A DNA stretch of 64,000 bases from Porphyromonas uenonis DSM 23387 = JCM 13868 (GTDB lineage Bacteria > Bacteroidota > Bacteroidia > Bacteroidales > Porphyromonadaceae), in contig NZ_KI535307.1 of assembly GCF_000482365.1 (NCBI RefSeq), positions 122,793 through 186,792 on the forward strand, written 5' to 3'. Made by a program: the position numbers and the translations under genes. A model generated the notes under the pieces. The model was not told the DNA's origin, searched no databases, and saw only the letters and a program-made list of their open reading frames with translations. Of this stretch, positions 63,362-64,000 are shown piece by piece. Within the stretch, counting starts at the first letter, position 1; each line of letters opens with the position of its first letter.

Positions 63362-64000
63362 ATGGGTAAGCAACTCCGCATCTGGCTCTTTGTCCTCCTC
63401 GGCACGCTCTTCACCTCCAGCACCCTCCTCGCCGAAGGCATCATCACGATGACCACCTCCGAAAGAGTCGGAGAAGAAATCCAACTGATCATCAAGGCAA
63501 ATGGTAACGTCACCATCGAAGGGGCTCAAGAGACTGGACAAGAGAACGAGTCCGGTTTCAAGCCCTACAGGCTCACTAGCCAAACGATTACCATCCGAGG
63601 TGATTTGACAGAGCTTGACTGCTTCAACAATCAACTGACCAGCTTGGACGTGTCAAAGAACACCGCCTTGGAAATACTTTACTGCAGCGACAATAAGCTG
63701 ATCAGCTTGGATGTCTCAAAGAACACCGCCTTGACAGAGCTTAACGGCTACAACAATCAACTGATTAGCTTGGATGTCTCAAAGAACATCGCCTTGAAAG
63801 AGCTATACTGTGGAGAGAACCAATTAACCAGCTTGGACGTGTCAAAGAACACTGTCTTGACAGAGCTTGAATGCTCTTACAATCAGCTGACCAGCTTGGA
63901 TCTGTCTCAGAACACCGCCTTGACAAAGCTTGACTGCTCATGGAATCAACTGACGAACTTGGACGTGTCAAAGAACACCGCCTTGACAACGCTTGACTGC
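63362..64000 (+). CDS. Secreted leucine-rich repeat protein, internalin-J-like (3' end outside the window)
   Basis: From ATG 63362 the frame stays open for 213 codons to the window edge. A signal peptide (MGKQLRIWLFVLLGTLFTSSTLLAEG) leads into about 60 residues without repeats (including KANGNVTIEGA), and then 21-residue units of the form LTELDCxxNQLTSLDVSKNTA. Six full units and the start of a seventh are visible. The Cys at position 6 recurs (Gly in unit 3), as in the cysteine ladder of internalin J. Such proteins are surface adhesins. A C-terminal type IX sorting domain may lie beyond the window. Confidence 0.85.
   Translation, partial: MGKQLRIWLFVLLGTLFTSSTLLAEGIITMTTSERVGEEIQLIIKANGNVTIEGAQETGQENESGFKPYRLTSQTITIRGDLTELDCFNNQLTSLDVSKNTALEILYCSDNKLISLDVSKNTALTELNGYNNQLISLDVSKNIALKELYCGENQLTSLDVSKNTVLTELECSYNQLTSLDLSQNTALTKLDCSWNQLTNLDVSKNTALTTLDC

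Overview
The window looks like the chromosome of an asaccharolytic anaerobe of the Bacteroidota, most likely Porphyromonas (the P. asaccharolytica/uenonis type is my guess, not proven). The evidence is a near-complete set of genes for the methylaspartate route of glutamate fermentation, type IX secretion genes (Plug and PorW/SprE), gyrA followed by a secreted TPR protein, Bacteroidota-only families (DUF4105, DUF3822), promoters of the TTG/TTTG-N20-TAnnTTTG kind, and a lack of strong Shine-Dalgarno sites. G+C is roughly mid-50s by eye, except a more A+T-rich patch around a DUF488 gene near 46 kb. The first base of the window appears to be the second base of the gyrA start codon, and the last gene (a leucine-rich repeat protein) runs off the end.

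Layout: 1-7 kb (+) gyrA, TPR protein, T9SS Plug, GH3-type ligase. 7.3-13.3 kb (-) a tripartite RND efflux operon (TolC, membrane fusion, pump) ending in a small PII-like gene. 13.5-17.3 kb (-) metK with a Fur-like gene behind it and a SAM-II-like riboswitch in front, then gmk and yicC. 17.4-25.4 kb (-) grpE, dnaJ, a DUF4105 protein, a degenerate phosphatase-fold protein and secA. 26 kb tRNA-Ser. 26.3-30.8 kb (-) pyrB, pyrI, lemA, a TPM protein and a Ca/Na antiporter. 31-40.6 kb (+) rpsU, a TonB receptor with a lipoprotein partner, serB, a Dabb protein, msrAB and two glycosyltransferases. 40.6-46.2 kb (-) porW, a small membrane protein, rpiB, a pyruvoyl arginine decarboxylase and DUF488. 46.7-48.2 kb (+) DUF438/hemerythrin/PAS and DUF1858. 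48.3-52.4 kb (-) ruvB, xseA and a nucleotidase lipoprotein. 52.7-59.2 kb (-) the glutamate mutase operon glmS-glmL-glmE-mal-AtuA-like-DUF4387. 60-64 kb (+) an anchored hypothetical, DUF3822, rsmD, dus and the LRR protein.

The glm operon makes 3-methylaspartate from glutamate with a B12 mutase, reactivates the mutase with GlmL, and deaminates the product to mesaconate. No known mesaconase is visible, and the AtuA/DUF4387 pair sits where that enzyme would be expected.

The most unusual content lies between genes. Several long spacers carry arrays with an exact 22-bp period made of gapped inverted arms (xTTCC-N6-GGAAx). The outer base of the arms differs between arrays but is shared along most of each array. 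A 31-bp element occurs at an identical distance upstream of the tRNA-Ser and rpsU promoters. There are also heptanucleotide repeats, a 175-bp MITE-like element with a 5-bp target duplication, and a long hairpin in the glmS leader that pairs fully only in the glm-sense RNA.
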